Origin: Glomus cerebriforme
Taxonomy: Eukaryota; Glomeromycota; Glomeromycetes; Glomerales; Glomeraceae
NCBI GenBank assembly: GCA_003550305.1
Contig: QKYT01000001.1
Span: forward strand, 121,534 to 174,765
Reading direction: 5' to 3'
DNA: 53,232 nucleotides
Of this stretch, positions 1 through 11,579 are shown piece after piece. Below the pieces are notes generated by a model. The model worked only from the letters and a program-made list of their open reading frames with translations. It was not told where the DNA came from and did no database searches. Each line of letters opens with the position of its first letter. Position 1 is the first letter of the stretch. The position numbers and the translations under genes are program-made.

Positions 1-263
1 TAATTATCAATATACTTAAAACATTATTAAATTAATTTTAAGGAGGTTTTTAATATTCATTTTATATGTTTTAACATATCTATTAAATATAAATATAAAA
101 ATTAAGTATAATTTCATTATAATTTAATATAATTTACTATTAAAATTTAATTATAAATATATCAGTTTATATATTTTTCAGTATACTTTAAGTATATTAT
201 CATTATATAAGTATATTTTAACCATAAAACAAGTATGTTTTAAGAATATATATTTTTTATAAA

Positions 264-575
264 GATGAAAGAGAATATTATTAACTAAAAATTAATCAAT
301 TTAAATCAGATGAATATGAATTTTTTTGTTATATATTTAAGAATAATTAATGTAGAATTTCAGAAGATAAAGCACAAATTATTTCAATACCTGCTAATGA
401 TAATGGAGATATTTAATTATATTTATTTAAACATTCAAATTCAGCTGATAAAAACTTTTATTTATATTCTGAAACATCTTGGTTGAAAAGTGACAATTGG
501 TACAGATTAATTCATGTAGAAAAAAAATAAATTAAGTTAATTTATGCAAAAAATTGGACAAAAAATCCAAATTGA
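264..575 (+). pseudogene. Decayed coding relic with in-frame TAA codons
   Basis: The frame starting at 264 reads as ordinary protein for about 100 codons to the TGA at 573, but it is crossed by TAA at 282, 348, 414 and 528. Between the stops the translation has normal composition, for example ISEDKAQIISIPANDNGD and FYLYSETSWLKSDNWYRLI. Glutamine codons (CAA) also occur in the frame, so each TAA is most simply a mutated CAA. No start codon or splice sites rescue it. The family is not recognised. It is read here as an old gene or element fragment that has collected C-to-T changes. Confidence 0.4.
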
Positions 576-1384
576 TATTTTTTTTGAATTGCTTTTTAAC
601 TATTCTAAATGTAAAACTACTACTTAAATTTTACATGATGAAGTTTCTGAATAAGCTATTATACAACTTATCAGTTATAAAAATGTTTAAGGAATGCATG
701 CTTATAAAAAAATTAATAAAAAATAATAATTTAATACTTTAATTGCCAATTTGTTTAAGACAGCACTAAAATTTGGGAATAGTAGCAATAATAAAAAAAG
801 CATTTTTTATATTTCACATGACTATAAATATAATATTTTTTTATTTTATGTTTTTTAGCAAATATAACTGATCATAATTATATTTTTATTACTAATTTTT
901 TTTAACTTTCAACTGATTCTAATAATAAAAAAATATTTTAAAAAGTCTTTAAAAATAATTTTAAAGCTAAAAATTATATATATTTTTAATATAAATAACA
1001 TAATATAATGAAATAAAATATTAAAATTTCCTATATTTTAAGGTGTAAATCTTATGTATGTACATAGTAAACTCATTTTCTTTGCATATAAACATGTAAT
1101 TTTTTTTGCAAATTCTTTTTTTCAAGTATTTTTTTAGTATATTATGTAATTTTTATTTTTTATCTTATATTTACTAATGGTTGCTTATGATTTTTCATAG
1201 TGATATTTTTTTAAAAATTGTGAAAATGATAATATCAAATATAGTTTATTTTAATATTTAATTTTTATTATTATTAATAGCGTTAATATTTTTATTATTA
1301 TTTATATTACAAATAAAAAAAATAATACTACTATAATTAAAATTTAAAAGTTACATTATTAAAATGACAATTGTTAAAAATAGG
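576..1384. other. Gene-free AT-rich stretch
   Basis: Very AT-rich sequence with poly-A and poly-T runs. No frame of coding character, RNA gene or clear repeat was seen. The 62-codon frame at 554-742 is Asn/Lys/Leu/Ile-rich and looks like chance. Confidence 0.5.
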
Positions 1385-1760
1385 AAATTTTTTATCAGAA
1401 GAAAATTCTGATATAATATTAGTAGTATTAATAAGACACTCTTCATTCTTTCTTTGAGTCATAGAATTTTCTGTTAAGTACTTAAGTTGTCACTATTAAG
1501 ATGTTCCTTTTCATTGATATTATTAGAAGAAAATTCTGGTGTAATATCAGAATTATTTATTGAATTACCAATAATTGAAATTCTGAAGAAATATTAACAT
1601 TTTGAGAAATAGGTAAAGAAGGAAGCTCACTTGCATTAACAAATACAGACTTTAATACTTGACGAAATTCTTACTTCTTATTAGCATTATGTTTTTGAGA
1701 TATTTTTAATAAAGAGAAATTTTAAAAGTGATAAAGGAAAAAAATCGTGAAAGAATAAAA
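1385..1760 (-). pseudogene. Decayed coding relic, unknown family
   Basis: On the minus strand, two adjoining frames read as serine/asparagine-rich protein. One contains FRQVLKSVFVNASELPSL followed by PISQNVNISSEFQ; after a frameshift another continues as NSDITPEFSSNNINEKEHLN. Stops and frame changes break it and no start or splice signals are preserved. It is a fragment of a protein I cannot name. The near-duplicate phrase for SEFSSDKK/PEFSSNN at both ends may reflect an internal repeat of the original protein. Confidence 0.3.
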
Positions 1761-2809
1761 TAGACTTTTTTATAATAAAATGGACTTTTATATTAAAAAT
1801 AGAAAATCATTATGGGCATTAGTCTCCATGAGATAAAATAGTTAATATATCATCTATAAAATATCCTTTTTTGAAGTTTGTGTTCTAGCACAAAATCAGC
1901 AAATTTAACCTAAATTTTATTAGTAACACAATACTGATCTTAGACAAATTGGCAATTAAACATATTAATTAATATTACTATTCATCCTTATAAGAGAATT
2001 TAATTAATAATAATGTGGAATCACGTACTTCTTTTAAAAAAATTCTTTGTTTTTAAATTCTTTAGAAAATGAAATACCTATCTTTTTATATACAAAAATA
2101 ATTTAAATTTTATGATTTTTATATATAAATGAAATATAAATACAAATCATTATTAAATTTTTAATAGTATATCTGATATATTAATAAGTTCGTTTATTAT
2201 GTGATATGAGTATATTTAATCAGTTTACTGTAAAAATATCAGTAAAAAAAGTCACATAAATTAATTAGAAACCATGGTATAAAAGTGTATAACCCTGGAA
2301 TAATAATAAAAGACATAATGTAAATGGATTCTAGTTTAAAATCATTCTTATCTGTCTATAATTTATATCAACTCTTTATATGTAACACTAACTACAAAAA
2401 GAGAGTTAAAGTTATTATATAAGTTACCAGATATAAAAACAAAAACATTTTAAATATATAATGTCTATAAGCTGTACAATAATAATAATTGAACTTAAAT
2501 TTAGAAGTCATCAATCAATTTTATCATGTTATCGTTATCTGTAAACAATATTTAATTATTTGATTGTATTTCATTTGTATGATTTGATGAAAGCGGCAAG
2601 CATCTGAAAATTGACGGAAAGGGATTGTGTTATTAAAAAGGTTCAAAGTTCAAATCAAATAAATCTATAATGAAGTGATAAAAATCGAAAACTAAATTCC
2701 TTATTCGGAAACAAAAACAATTTTTGTGGCGTTTAGAACACAAATACACAAATACCAATTTAGGCTAAATATCCAAGCACAAGATGTTTTAGGCGTCATG
2801 ATATTTTTG
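1761..2809. other. Gene-free stretch upstream of the secreted-peptide gene
   Basis: No supported gene. The last 100 bases are the presumed promoter region of the gene at 2906. Confidence 0.5.
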
Positions 2810-2820
2810 AATATTTAAAG
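2810..2820 (+). promoter_or_regulatory. TATA-like box of the secreted-peptide gene
   Basis: AATATTTAAAG lies about 85-95 nt upstream of the ATG at 2906, a plausible TATA-type element. Assigned by position only. Confidence 0.25.
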
Positions 2821-2905
2821 AGGGCTTTGAAAAATTTCTCACGTAAAAAAAAATCAAAAAATCACTTTTCTCAAAAGATATCTTTTAAATTATATTCACT
2901 TGAAA

Positions 2906-3233
2906 ATGGCAAAATTATCTTTCTTCCTTCTTTTCATTATGATTCTTTTTGTTTTTCAACCAGCAGATGTTAGCGCTGGTCCTATCGCTTATGCAATTTG
3001 TCAAACTGCGTGTAATCTTGGTTGGGTCTCATGTTATGCTTCAGCTGGATTAGTTGCTGGTATGAATTGTAAATTTATTAAATTTATTAAAACTTCGTTC
3101 GCTAAAATTCCTTCTTTTTTCAGGTACTATCACTGGAGGTCTTGGTGCTCCTATCGCAGCGATTGCTTGTAATGTCGCCCAAGGTGTTTGTATGGGAGCA
3201 TGTGCTGGTTTATTAGTTGCTCCAACTCCCTGA
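2906..3233 (+). CDS. Small secreted cysteine-containing peptide
   Basis: Two exons, 2906-3059 and 3124-3233, joined across a 64-nt intron with donor GTATGA and acceptor TTTTTTCAG, give an 87-residue protein. The start is the ATG at 2906, which begins MAKLSFFLLF. Residues 1-26 form a typical signal peptide ending near VSAG. The mature part is about 60 residues, rich in Gly and Ala, with six cysteines in patterns CQTACNLGWVSC and CNVAQGVCMGAC, and ends in APTP. The regular Cys spacing and Gly/Ala content recall small fungal and algal proteins labelled zygote-specific or cysteine-rich; this is recalled from family knowledge and not verified. Likely secreted to the cell wall or the host interface. 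Reading through the intron gives a longer but meaningless tail, which argues for the spliced form. Confidence 0.8.
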
Positions 3234-4240
3234 TGGTATACTACCTATATATCATTCGAAAATTTTCTTCATTTTGATGATAAATTGATAAATTGAAAAA
3301 AAAAGTTTTTATATTTATTATTTTTCGTGTTATATCATATATAACTGTGAATTTTTAACTATAAAAAATACAAAAAAAAAATATATGTATAATTATATAT
3401 ATATATATATACTTTTTTTATCTCTAAACTGTAGTAATATATATCATTCAATGTACTGTATATATATATCGATAAAGAAAATCACTATACAAATAGTGCG
3501 AAGCGTTGATATATAGGATCATTTAATAAGTAAAAATAAAGAGCGGTTGTTTTTACTCAATAAATGTATTTATTATTTTTTAAAATAAATAATAAGTAAA
3601 TAAATTGGAAAAGGTTACACGGCTGATAGAGGTATGTAATTTTTATCAGGTTTGACTTTTTGCTTTGAAAAGCCGAGATCAACTATACGAATGAAAAAAA
3701 AAAAAATTTGCTAACACCTTTTTTGTTAAAAGTCTGAAAAAAAATTTTACAAAGTTGTTTACCACTAAAAAGATCGTACATATGGATCATCTTTTGATTA
3801 TTAGTTATAAATTTATACTTATGCTAGCGTACATTGAAGTATAGATTTGAATCTGGATGGATAAATTAGAAATTTTTAAAGCGAATAACATTTTAGAAGA
3901 GTTTCAAAATGCAAGTAATCTTTCATCATGAATATTTTCATTTCATACCGATGCTATAATATATATCGCTATAAATTTCGGAGGCGTTGATCTTGTACCA
4001 CCAGGACATATATAAATAGTGTGTGTGGGGGCTGAGGTTACAATGGGTCGTAATATACGTTATATCTTTTTGATAAAAGGATAATTTTATTTCTTAAAAT
4101 GATGTTGAACACTGAAATTGGATGAACTGTAATATTTTTAATAAAATTGGGTTTATATAGTGACGACAAAAGAATTATACAACATTAGTTTTTCTACATT
4201 ATAATGTAAAATATAAATAAATAAGTTTCATAACAACATT
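3234..4240. other. Gene-free stretch with TA microsatellite
   Basis: Contains a (TA)n run near 3397-3411 and several poly-A/T tracts. No coding region seen. Confidence 0.5.
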
Positions 4241-4420
4241 TATTACATTCTACGTGATTTGTTTGCTTCAGCAAACCAGTACTTGTTGATTGCGGTATTT
4301 ACATCTTTAGGATCTATTGGTGGATGTTACTTTTGTCCCAATTTGAAAAATGCATAGGATCATAAAAACTATAGTATTTAACAATTCCATTATATATACC
4401 TTTTATCTAAATAATATAAT
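4241..4420 (-). pseudogene. Coding-like fragment downstream of the HHW membrane gene
   Basis: The minus strand encodes NGIVKYYSFYDPMHFSNWDKS and, after a one-base frame change, DPKDVNTAINKYWFAEANKS, ending RRM and a stop. Amino-acid content is clearly protein-like and much less AT-driven than its surroundings. It lies 80-250 bases beyond the stop of the membrane protein gene on the same strand. It could be a broken remnant of a separate small gene, or a former or alternative terminal exon of the neighbour. No function can be assigned. Confidence 0.35.
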
Positions 4421-4495
4421 TGAGATATCGAAACTAAATAAAGATTATTACGTAAATATACATTAAACCTATAAAAAAAAACAAATTAAATTAAA

Positions 4496-5532
4496 TTATT
4501 CAACTTTTTCCAACAGTAAATTATCAGGACCGTACCTAAAAATAAATAAATAAATTAATAAAAAGAAAATAAATATTTTAATTTTCTGAACGAAAAGTAA
4601 TTACTTACGCTCCAATTCCTTGAGTATAAAATGCTAAAGTTATACCACCAGCAACTTGAGAAACAGGGTGATCAAATCTTGTGAAAAAAGCCAAAGCATA
4701 AAATATTTGCCAATGATGTAGATGTATATAAGCAACTTCATAATAAGGTTTGATCTTATTTACAATTTTTTGTTGTTGATTCTCAGTTGATTCATTCTCA
4801 TTGGTTGCATTTGTTGATAATGGTTGATAATTATTATGATTTATAAAAAAAATTTTAAACACATTTAAATAATAATATCTTGTTAAAATTCGTGTATTTT
4901 GTTCTTGTTTAGCAATATAAGCTAATGTCATTAATATTGGAGGTATAACCAAACATCCTAAATACCAAACTATAAATACATTATCTTTTTTTCTAAATTT
5001 ATTTTCTTCCATTATTAAACTTATAGCAAAATAAATATGAAATCCAGCCATTGCTAAAACAGCACAAACAGCTGCTATGAATAATCTCCACATTTCTTTT
5101 GACCAATCACGCCATCGTGGTAATGAAGTTTTTGCGAATGGAAGTTCTGCTAATAATCCATATACAAATATTGCAATATAAAATGATAATATCATAACCC
5201 AGCTACATTAAAAATTGTAAGAAATTATTACAAATTTAATTTATGCGGAAAACAATTAAGCGTTTTACGTACTTGAAAGTTGTTGCATAATCACCAAGAA
5301 CAAATACAATAAAATCATATCTAACAAGCGCCATCACATCACTAAAATGTTTTGCGGGTGTTTTATCATTTAATTCCCAATGAAAATATCCTGCTACAAT
5401 TCTATATAATGGATATGCAATTATAACAAATGCTATATTAAAATAAATATAAGTGAGAGTTTCAAAAGAACAAAATTCCCGAGGTGAGCTATTAATTGAA
5501 CCAATCGGGAATGGAGATTCTTTTTCTGACAT
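4496..5532 (-). CDS. Multi-pass membrane protein with conserved-looking HHW motif
   Basis: Three exons (5532-5273, 5202-4609, 4535-4496) with introns of 70 and 73 nt, donors GTACGT and GTAAGT, give 297 residues; all phases agree. The start MSEKESPFPIG is the first in-frame ATG and has a TATA-like motif about 60 nt upstream. There are about seven hydrophobic segments, including TYIYFNIAFVIIAYPLYRI and FIVWYLGCLVIPPILMTLA. Between segments 5 and 6 lies an Asn/Glu/Gln-rich loop. The C-terminal part has YIHLHHWQIFYALAFFTRFD followed by GITLAFYTQGIGAYGPDNLL. An HHW motif at the start of a late membrane segment followed by a G-I-x-x-x-G-x-D ending is something I recall from uncharacterised fungal membrane proteins. 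Transport or enzyme activity cannot be inferred. Looks intact. Confidence 0.8.
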
Positions 5533-5586
5533 GATATTAATTTAATTAGGAAAAGAAAAAGAGTAAAAAATTTTCCCGTTTCTCGT

Positions 5587-5596
5587 ATTATATAAA
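5587..5596 (-). promoter_or_regulatory. TATA-like box of the HHW membrane gene
   Basis: On the minus strand TTTATATAAT lies about 55-65 nt upstream of the ATG at 5532. Assigned by position and sequence only. Confidence 0.3.
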
Positions 5597-5599
5597 GTC

Positions 5600-7975
5600 A
5601 TGAGGTTACACGAATCAGTTTATCCGGAATCATACACTGGATCTTTGATTAGACGGAAATTGTTTTTATGTGCTGTAATGTCTATTTTATAAAAAATTGA
5701 TACATGTTTCTCGTGGTAACATTCAAAAAAAAAAAAGAGAATAAAATGAATATAAATGAATTAAACGAAATATTTAATTTTAATTTTTAGAATTTTGTTA
5801 AACTGCACTCTGTCACACACGGAATTAAGAAATTAACAATATATTAACAAATAAAGGGTATAGAATTTATACTTGTACATATGAAACATACTTTACTTAA
5901 TGGGGGATGCACCAAGTGCATGGGTACACGGCACACTGTTTTAATTTTTAATAATTTCAAAGTATGTATTTCGCAAATCAAAATGGAGTTTTTTGTACTT
6001 AATTTGATACTAAATAAAAGTTCTATATTATAAATTTCCGATATTTAATTTTAATAAAAATTATAAAATTTATTTACTTTGTTAGATTCAGACTTTCTTT
6101 TAAAATTTTTTTCCTTTCAAAACTAGCAGTAATGAGTGTTTATTTCATATACTTGATGCTTCTTTTTATATAACTCATCTCTTTTGCTTCTAAGACTAAT
6201 AGAAAATTTCAAAGCTGTAAAAAGAATAAAAACGCGATAAGATTTGGTATAACAGTTGTTAGGTGTAACCGTGTAACCTACTCGCTCTAGAACTCTAGAA
6301 GCCGCCAAGGCTTTTCACGTGAATCTTATTTACCTTTGTACCATAATCAAATTTAAAAATTAACTAGTTTAATTGCACAAGACTACTGTTGTATATTACT
6401 CTTTATTCATAAAGTAATCATAAATTAGTTAAAGACGGTTGATCAGGGTTGTTGGTCTATGATAAATCGACAAGGTCTATTGGTTGTGTAATAATTAATA
6501 TCTCCGTAAACGTTTTAAGTTTTATTATTATGTTTTACTTTTAATGTGTAAATTCGGAGGACTTTTTTTTTTCCAAAAAAAAAAATCATTAATAAAAATA
6601 AATCATTACTGTTTTCCGATACAATATGGATGTTTACTTTTTTACTCAAGAAAATAATCAAACAAATTCGTAGAGACAAAAACCATTTATTAATAGAACA
6701 ATCCTTCCTGATAAAATTGATTATAACCCGTTTACTAATTTTATTCCTCTATATAACTCTGTAAATCGTAAATCTGCTTTTATGTACTACGACTGAATTA
6801 TAAACAGATGATTATGTCATGGGACGGATGTTTTAAAACTTTTAAATAATTAATTAATTAATATATTGATTATATAATTTATAAGATAAGAATTACGGTA
6901 CACAATTACACAATACTAACAACTCGAAAATTATCGGTCAGTACATATATTTCATATAAAATATTCATTAGAAATGCTAATGATTTAAATTCAATTTATT
7001 AATTGACTATTTTGGTAATAAAATATTTTTTATATGGTACTATAATGTTTATGCAAACGGCTAGATTTAATAATTAATATGATTCACGGATCATATTATC
7101 AGTTATTAATAATTTTACATCGTATGGACAACAACATTTATAAGAAATACTTGAAAGGTTTTAATAACCTTGCCAAAGGTTTGATTAAATAACATTTAAT
7201 TATCATAAATTTTTTAGATTGAAAAAATTCTTTTGATTGATCAGGATACCCACGGGCCACGGTTCTAAACTGGATATTATTATTACAGGAATCAAATGGA
7301 TCGTTGATACCAACTAGAAATTTATAATAATATAGGATTAATAGATTAACAGTTAAACCTAATAATCATTTCAATCAATACGTAATTTACGAAATTTAGG
7401 CTATTAAAAATCGTATTAATAAATTAATATTTTAAATAATTTTAATTAAAGAATTTTTAATAATAAAAATCATAATGATTATAATTGATTTATTTTTTAG
7501 ATGTCAAAATAATTATCGATGTATTAATTCAATAAATGTATGATATAAATCGTTATAGTTTTACAAATCACACTATTTGTTCAAGAACGAAGAATAAACC
7601 ACGTGGCTGTAATAATTTCTGTCAATTTGGTATAACCTAAAAAAAAAAAAAAAATTTTTTTTATCGTTCCAACTTTTAACCATTTAGTTTGTCACATGTT
7701 AATTTGTTCAGATGTACAAACTGTCATACGATAATTGGTGAAAAACACGTTTTTTTTATTCTCAAGATCTTAATAATATATAATAAAATTCGATTTCGAG
7801 TGACATTAATATTCTAGTTATGGTTAATTTCAACTATCGGAAGATTGTCGAAGAAATTTTAGAAATGTGTCACAAATAAATTTTTTTTTTTTTTGGTTTC
7901 CTATTTAAAATAATTTAATAAATAATTTCAATTTTTTTTTTATCTTCGTTAAATAAGTGTAAAAAAAAAAAAAAA
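5600..7975. other. Long gene-free stretch
   Basis: About 2.4 kb without a supported gene. A 61-codon minus-strand frame at 6123-6308 lacks domain character. Poly-A and poly-T tracts flank the F-box start; an A16 run ends directly at the ATG at 7976. Confidence 0.5.
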
Positions 7976-8315
7976 ATGTCACAACTTAATTCAGATTGTT
8001 TTAGCGAAATTTTTGAACATATAGATGATAAAGTTACTTTACATTCATGTCTATTAGTCAATCGTCATTGGTGTAAAATTTTAGTTAAAATTTTATGGAG
8101 AGATGTTTGGAATTATAATACATTGATTACATGTCTTCCAAAAGAATCAAAAGAAATTTTATATGAGAAAGGAATCATTATTTCAACATCAACACCAATA
8201 TTTAATTATGTAACATATTGTAAAATTTTATCAGATTATCATATTAAAAATGGGATTGAACGATTACTTAAAAATCAACAAAATATTTTATCATCATCAT
8301 CATCATTAAATAATG

Positions 8316-8348
<33 letters not shown>

Positions 8349-9553
8349 TTTATAATATAATAGCTAATGAAATTTATAAAATGTTTATGAAACAAAGTTC
8401 TTTAAAAATTTTAGGATTTGAATCACATTTTCAAAATATTAATTTTACTTCATATCCTGGAGCGTTTGAATGTTTAAAAAATTTAACAGATTTACATTGT
8501 CGTTCAAATATTTATTCGGAATTTTTTTATCATTTATCTCAAATATGTCAAAATATACAATTACTTTCTATAGAATTTGAAATGAAAATTTCAAATGGTT
8601 TATTAGAATTAATTTCTGTTCAAAAAAATTTAAAATATTTGGAATTAAATATTTGGGAATATTTTGAAGATTTAATTCCTTTATTATTTAATCTTCCTAA
8701 TACTTTAATTAAATTAGAACTTAATGGTGGAGAAAATTTAAGTATACCTTTATTATTTATTGAAAAATTTATAAATTTAAGAGAACTTGTATTATCACTT
8801 GATGGATTCTTAGATTTTGATAAATTTCAATATTCTACTACTTTTCCTAATTTACAAATTTTAAAATTTAAATGCGCTTGTCCAAGTTATGATTTATTAA
8901 TAAAATTCTTGGAAAATAATGGAAAAAATTTAAGAGAATTATATGTAGATATTGTTTATGATTTTAGTGATGATGATAATTCTTTAAATTTAATTATAGC
9001 AAAATTTTGTCCAAATATTAGAAAATTTTCTTCTATATATTTATATGATTTAGAAACTTTAAAAGATATTTTTAATAATTGTCAATATTTAGAAAGTTTA
9101 AGAATTAATTGTGATAGATGTTCTAATCGTAAATTATTATTCGATTTTATCGTTAAATATTCTCCTAAAAATTTTTTTGAATTAAAACTTTATGATAATC
9201 CGGATATTATTAAATCAAATCAAGAAATTAGTTTATGTTTTCATTGTGGTGAAGAAGATTTTCCTTATCATCATTGTAATGAAGAGGATGATGATAATAA
9301 TAATAATAATAATAGTAATACAAATTATTATGATTTGGAATCAGAATCACAAGAGGCGGCTTATGAATTCTTTTTTAAAAGTTGGGCAAATCGTATACCA
9401 CAAAAACCAATTTCTTTAATTATTACTACTGATTATGATTTAACTGAAAATATGAAAATATTAATTGAAAAATATTCTAAATTAGGTGTTATTAAGGATT
9501 TTATGATTTCAAATAATTATTATGATGATGATGATGATGACTTTTATTTTTAA
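7976..9553 (+). CDS. F-box protein with leucine-rich-repeat-like region
   Basis: Intronless, 525 residues. The N-terminus (residues 5-45) is an F-box: DCFSEIFEHIDDKVTLHSCL then LVNRHWCKILVKILWRDVW, the form common in arbuscular-mycorrhizal fungi. Residues about 130-410 carry irregular leucine-rich repeats (LKILGFESHFQNINF, LKYLELNIWEYFEDLIPLL, NLQILKFKC, LRELYVDIVYDF). The start ATG follows directly after a poly-A run and is the only sensible one. F-box proteins recruit substrates to SCF ubiquitin ligases, with the repeats reading the substrate; the target is unknown. Two asparagine/aspartate microsatellites sit inside the frame (AAT repeats near 8310-8346 and GAT/AAT repeats near 9286-9315) and a run of Asp codons lies near the C-terminus. 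A CFHCGEEDFPYHHC stretch near residue 421 could bind a metal, but this is speculative. Confidence 0.9.
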
Positions 9554-9920
9554 TAAATTTTTTATTTATCCTCAATATCAATTATTTATATTCATATATT
9601 TTTATTATTTATTATTCGCTTCTCGTATACTTACTGGCGAGGTGTAATCAAATTTTACGCAGCAGTCATAGAAATAAATAGTCAATTTTGGCTAGGAGAA
9701 CTTTTGTCATATCGATTACTTAAGCGATTACAAATATGACAACAATGTATTAAAAAAAAAAATATGTTGGCGAAATAACGCAACACGACAACACGTGATT
9801 AATATGGTGATGCGCAATAAAATTTCTCACGTAAACGAATTTACCATATAAAGTTAGAATGATTTTATTAACAAAAAATACAATATACTGTATAATTATA
9901 TTTATATTATGAATAATAAT

Positions 9921-11492
9921 TTAACTATGTAATAAAAAAGGATTAAAGTTTCCTTGAGAAATATTTATAATATTTAAAAAGATTATATATCCGATAATCG
10001 CAATTGCAATTGTAAAAATAATCGAACAGACCATAAATATTTTCCATAAAAAATCTATTAAATAAATAAAAATTATTAGTTATAATTACAACATCATTTA
10101 CATAATTTTAAAATATAAAAAAACTTACATTTTCTTCGTATTTTATGAGCATTATAAGTTTCTTCAAAAAATTTTGCAATATTTCCATTTGATAAAAGAT
10201 TATATTCCTTTCGAATTAATTCATTTTGATCTTTTAATTCAGAATTTGTATTCTCTTCGATTTCATTATTATTTGCAGATGACGAAGGTGGTGTAATGAT
10301 GATAGAAATCAATGTTAGATTTGTATCATTTATTTGAATTATTTGAATTTTTTCGTTGTTTTTTAATCTTTTTGGATCAATTGGTATTGCTTGAGAAATT
10401 TCATCTTTAGGTTGTTGAACAGTAAATAATTAAAATGAATTTTTATAAATAGCTGTCAATAAATTATCTTTTAATTTACCTGCAATTGACGGGTAAAGTA
10501 AATACTGTTTGGATAATCCCATCCTATTATTTGACTTATAAAATCTAATATGAATTTCATTTTGTTTAATAATATCATTAAATTTAGTTACACTAAATAT
10601 AATGGTTGCGAATCCCCCTTCAACTAGTGAAAAAATATTTTGCCTAAATAATAAAAAATTTATTATATAAAATAATAATATTAAAATATGTAAAAGTCAA
10701 TTATACTTACTTGTAAATTGTTGCATTTTTAGATATACTAAATGTTCCAATTTCTTCATTTATTGCTGAATTTAAGTCGTTAGGATTCCTAATAAATATA
10801 AATATAAATATGAATTAAAAAGAATAAATTTAATAGGTACTGTATGTGCATGATACATACTGGACAGTAAACCTTCTAAATCCTGTCATCGTGGTATTTT
10901 GTATTTCTGTTATAAGAAATTCTTGTTTAGAATCAAGGCTGATGGCTACTTGATAATTCTTACGCAAATTAAGTGTTCTAAAAAAATTAATTTTAATTAG
11001 TAACGCGATTTTTTTTTTTTTTTTGACCATTTTTTAATATATATAAACATACTTGTGTATAATCCCATTCCAAGATACAATTATTTCTCTATGAGGAAGT
11101 TGTCCTAATCTAGACTCTATAAGAACGTAACCGTCAATCAATGCTTTTGGCGTTAATAAAATGTTACAATCAAATGAATTAAATGAATTTCCGTCCTCGC
11201 ATTTAGGAATAAAATCAAAAGGAAGTGAACCATAATCGATTTCAATCGAAAGAACCGTTCTATTAACAAAAATGATACACATATGAAATTTTGTGTTTAT
11301 AAAATTTGTTTCGTTATTTCTTTGAGTAAAAAGTAATATAGTTTTTCCATCTTGATATGTGTCTGAACCTTCATAATGAAGATTGGATATATTTTCAGTA
11401 TATTCTAAAGGTTCTTTTGCGTGTAATAATAATATTGGTATTAAAATAAAAGATATAATAAGGATCCATAATGTTTTATTAAAAACACTCAT
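9921..11492 (-). pseudogene. Type-I membrane protein gene with one in-frame stop
   Basis: Five exons (11492-11053, 10977-10861, 10788-10711, 10643-10129, 10054-9921) separated by introns of 75, 72, 67 and 74 nt with GTATGT/GTAAGT donors. Every phase agrees and the total is 428 codons, but TAA at 10432-10430 in exon 4 interrupts the frame at about codon 282. The frame after it is open for about 145 codons through another correctly spliced exon. The protein starts MSVFNKTLWILIISFILIPI, a signal peptide, followed by an ectodomain with N-glycosylation sites (NET, NRT, NTT, NAT). A single transmembrane segment near the C-terminus includes MVCSIIFTIAIAIIGYIIFL, then a short tail. A CAA-to-TAA change explains the stop. 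Alternatives are readthrough, an unrecognised small intron, or a sequencing error. The longer upstream start at 11567 encodes a Lys/Phe-rich leader and is less likely. Function unknown. Confidence 0.75.
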
Positions 11493-11579
11493 ATTTTTAT
11501 TATTGAAGAAAAAAAAATATCCTCCTTTTTTCTTTTCTTTTTTACTATATATAAAAAAAAATGACAAAGATTATTACAT

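Noticed and set aside
264..575. Alternative genetic code (TAA read as Gln)
   Set aside because: Intact genes in the window use TAA as a normal stop (e.g. F-box and BTB genes), and other relics have TGA and TAG as well; decay is simpler.
2580..2670. tRNA-like stretch (AGTTCAAATC resembling a B box)
   Set aside because: No matching A box, anticodon stem or acceptor pairing could be drawn.
2900..3172. Unspliced 90-residue frame for the secreted peptide
   Set aside because: It starts with TTG and its last 38 residues come from intron and frame-shifted exon 2; the spliced form restores the Cys pattern.
6123..6308. 61-residue minus-strand frame (MAASRVLERVGY...)
   Set aside because: No domain, no splice partners, AT-driven composition; isolated.
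11034..11567. Upstream start adding a Lys/Phe-rich leader to the type-I membrane protein
   Set aside because: The leader is encoded by poly-A/T and would mask the signal peptide that starts at MSVFNKTLW; a TATA-like motif lies within the leader.
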